The notes below the pieces were generated by a model. That model did not search any database, was not told where the DNA came from, and worked only from the letters and a program-made list of their open reading frames with translations. From Thecaphora thlaspeos (taxonomy: Eukaryota > Basidiomycota > Ustilaginomycetes > Urocystidales > Glomosporiaceae), in the NCBI GenBank assembly GCA_900291925.1, contig UWYS01000013.1:1-64000 (forward strand): 64,000 nt of DNA. The letters run 5' to 3'. This document shows, in pieces, positions 63,099 through 64,000 of the stretch (the stretch's first letter is position 1; each line of letters begins with the position of its first letter). The position numbers and the translations under genes were made by a program.

Positions 63099-64000
63099 GG
63101 TGGGCGATGGTGGAGGTGGTGGTGGTAGTGCTGGTGGTGAAGTTGGCGGTGGTGGTGGTAGTGTGAAAACAAGGCAACGTCGGGATCACCCTTTTCATGG
63201 CTATATATACACGCTCACGCGAGTCTGGGCTGGGCCCGACGTCGGCAAGGACGAGGGAGCCAGTCTAAGAGTGGAAAGTCCTTCCGCCGTGTCTGTTGCC
63301 GACGCCAACACCAAGTCAAGAGCCGGCGGGAGGCAATGTCCCTCAGCCCCGTCATGCCTCGAGCCTGTGCTGCCGCCCCTGGACCGCCTCGGAAGAAGCG
63401 GGCAAGGTGGAGGGAGGCACTCAGACTCAAAACTGTACCAAAGCCAGCCGAGGTGGAGGACTGGCGGCAAGCTAACGCAGGAAAAGGTGGAGGCCCGTGC
63501 TCCTTCTGGTTTGGTGCACGCTTCTTCGCGCAAACTCATGGCGCCCTGCTCAGGACCTCTCAAACCAAGGCAGATGGTGGCCCGCAATATGGTCCAGCTC
63601 AACGGACGACTGCGTCTCTGCTTGCCGAGCTGCACCGAGCTGCACCGACCAACTAGGTCGCTGTACAGGCCCAACTTGCGTTGCAGACAGCATATGAGGA
63701 TAGTATACAACGTGACAAAAGGTGACGGTGGACCGACGGACGCAAGGACACTACTAACGAGCGACAATGAGCGGTCCAACACACTCCTGGGACGGCGCAG
63801 GGTGAGTTGGAGAGGCGCGATGCGGTACTACTGGCCGATCCATCGCTGACCGGGACACCGTCGCGCTGATCTGCACCTCTCGAGGTTCAGCAACAGTGTG
63901 AGCGTCGCCGATCAACGGGCGCATCGGCGTCGATGGCCGCAAAATGCTGGAAGGGACGAAACTGATCGAGGAGCGGGCCAGCATCGCATGTGGAGCTGCC
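63099..64000. other. Region upstream of the broken reductase, no gene seen
   Basis: 902 bp to the window end. GGT-rich repeats occupy 63099-63165, followed by a TATA box (63202-63209). Frames on both strands are discordant and lack any family signature. Confidence 0.45.
63202..63209 (-). promoter_or_regulatory. TATA box of the reductase pseudogene
   Basis: TATATATA reads on either strand and lies about 105 bp upstream of the reductase ATG at 63098, a usual fungal spacing. Its survival suggests the gene decayed recently or is still transcribed. Confidence 0.5.

Overview
The window is the end of a nuclear chromosome from a GC-rich fungus. It opens with about 213 bp of CCCTAA telomere repeat (TTAGGG read outward), after which conserved single-copy eukaryotic genes begin almost at once. 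The lineage call is inference. Genes are dense and carry 0 to 5 short GT-AG introns, mostly 100-200 bp. CHD3/Mi-2, Sla2, Nvj2 and Rab-GDI genes are present, and proteins are rich in Ser/Ala/Gln/Asp runs. Together this suggests Basidiomycota, most likely an intron-poor lineage such as Ustilaginomycotina (smut relatives). No phage, plasmid, CRISPR or intact transposon was seen.

Layout. 1-213 telomere. 599-5382 (-) Tea1/Kel1-like kelch polarity protein. 6879-8762 (+) ORC4. 9358-16923 (-) CHD3/Mi-2 chromatin remodeller. 17448-18634 (+) replication factor C subunit. 19215-21983 (-) tentative three-exon secreted or single-pass membrane protein. 23786-24567 (+) dolichyldiphosphatase. 25502-26434 (-) DUF7137-like membrane protein. 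26.4-31.0 kb is a gene-poor stretch holding one small secreted protein (28585-29220, -). 31047-31757 (-) ribosomal protein eL22. 32332-34020 (+) CBF5/dyskerin. 34539-36086 (-) secreted EEP-fold phosphoesterase. 36775-38295 (+) Cyc2-like mitochondrial reductase. 38691-40647 (-) Rab GDI. 41607-47727 (+) Nvj2/TEX2-type SMP lipid-transfer protein. 48204-49703 (-) tafazzin. 50340-50803 (+) TIM13. 51085-54646 (-) SLA2. 55332-58403 (-) RING-CH ubiquitin ligase. 58927-62076 (+) RSM22. 62209-63098 (-) broken aldo-keto reductase.

Themes. Most genes sit in divergent pairs sharing a 0.5-1.8 kb promoter. Two pairs look functionally matched: RPL22/CBF5 (ribosome biogenesis) and TAZ1/TIM13 (mitochondrial intermembrane space and membranes). 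Cyc2-like and RSM22 add to a mitochondrial bias in the right half. Kelch, Sla2, GDI and the NPF-bearing membrane protein concern polarity, endocytosis and membrane traffic. ORC4, RFC and CHD3 are nuclear DNA and chromatin factors.

Exon models were built by eye from splice consensus, reading phase and recalled family sequences. In every multi-exon model the exon lengths sum to a multiple of three. The least certain models are the 5' part of the 19.2-22.0 kb gene, the split start codon of SLA2 and the first exons of tafazzin. I found no complete new multi-gene system. The best leads are a recurrent TACTGTA/TACAGTA inverted repeat, a 27-bp palindrome upstream of SLA2, the secreted orphan in the gene-poor stretch, and the aldo-keto reductase that has lost its catalytic-His segment.
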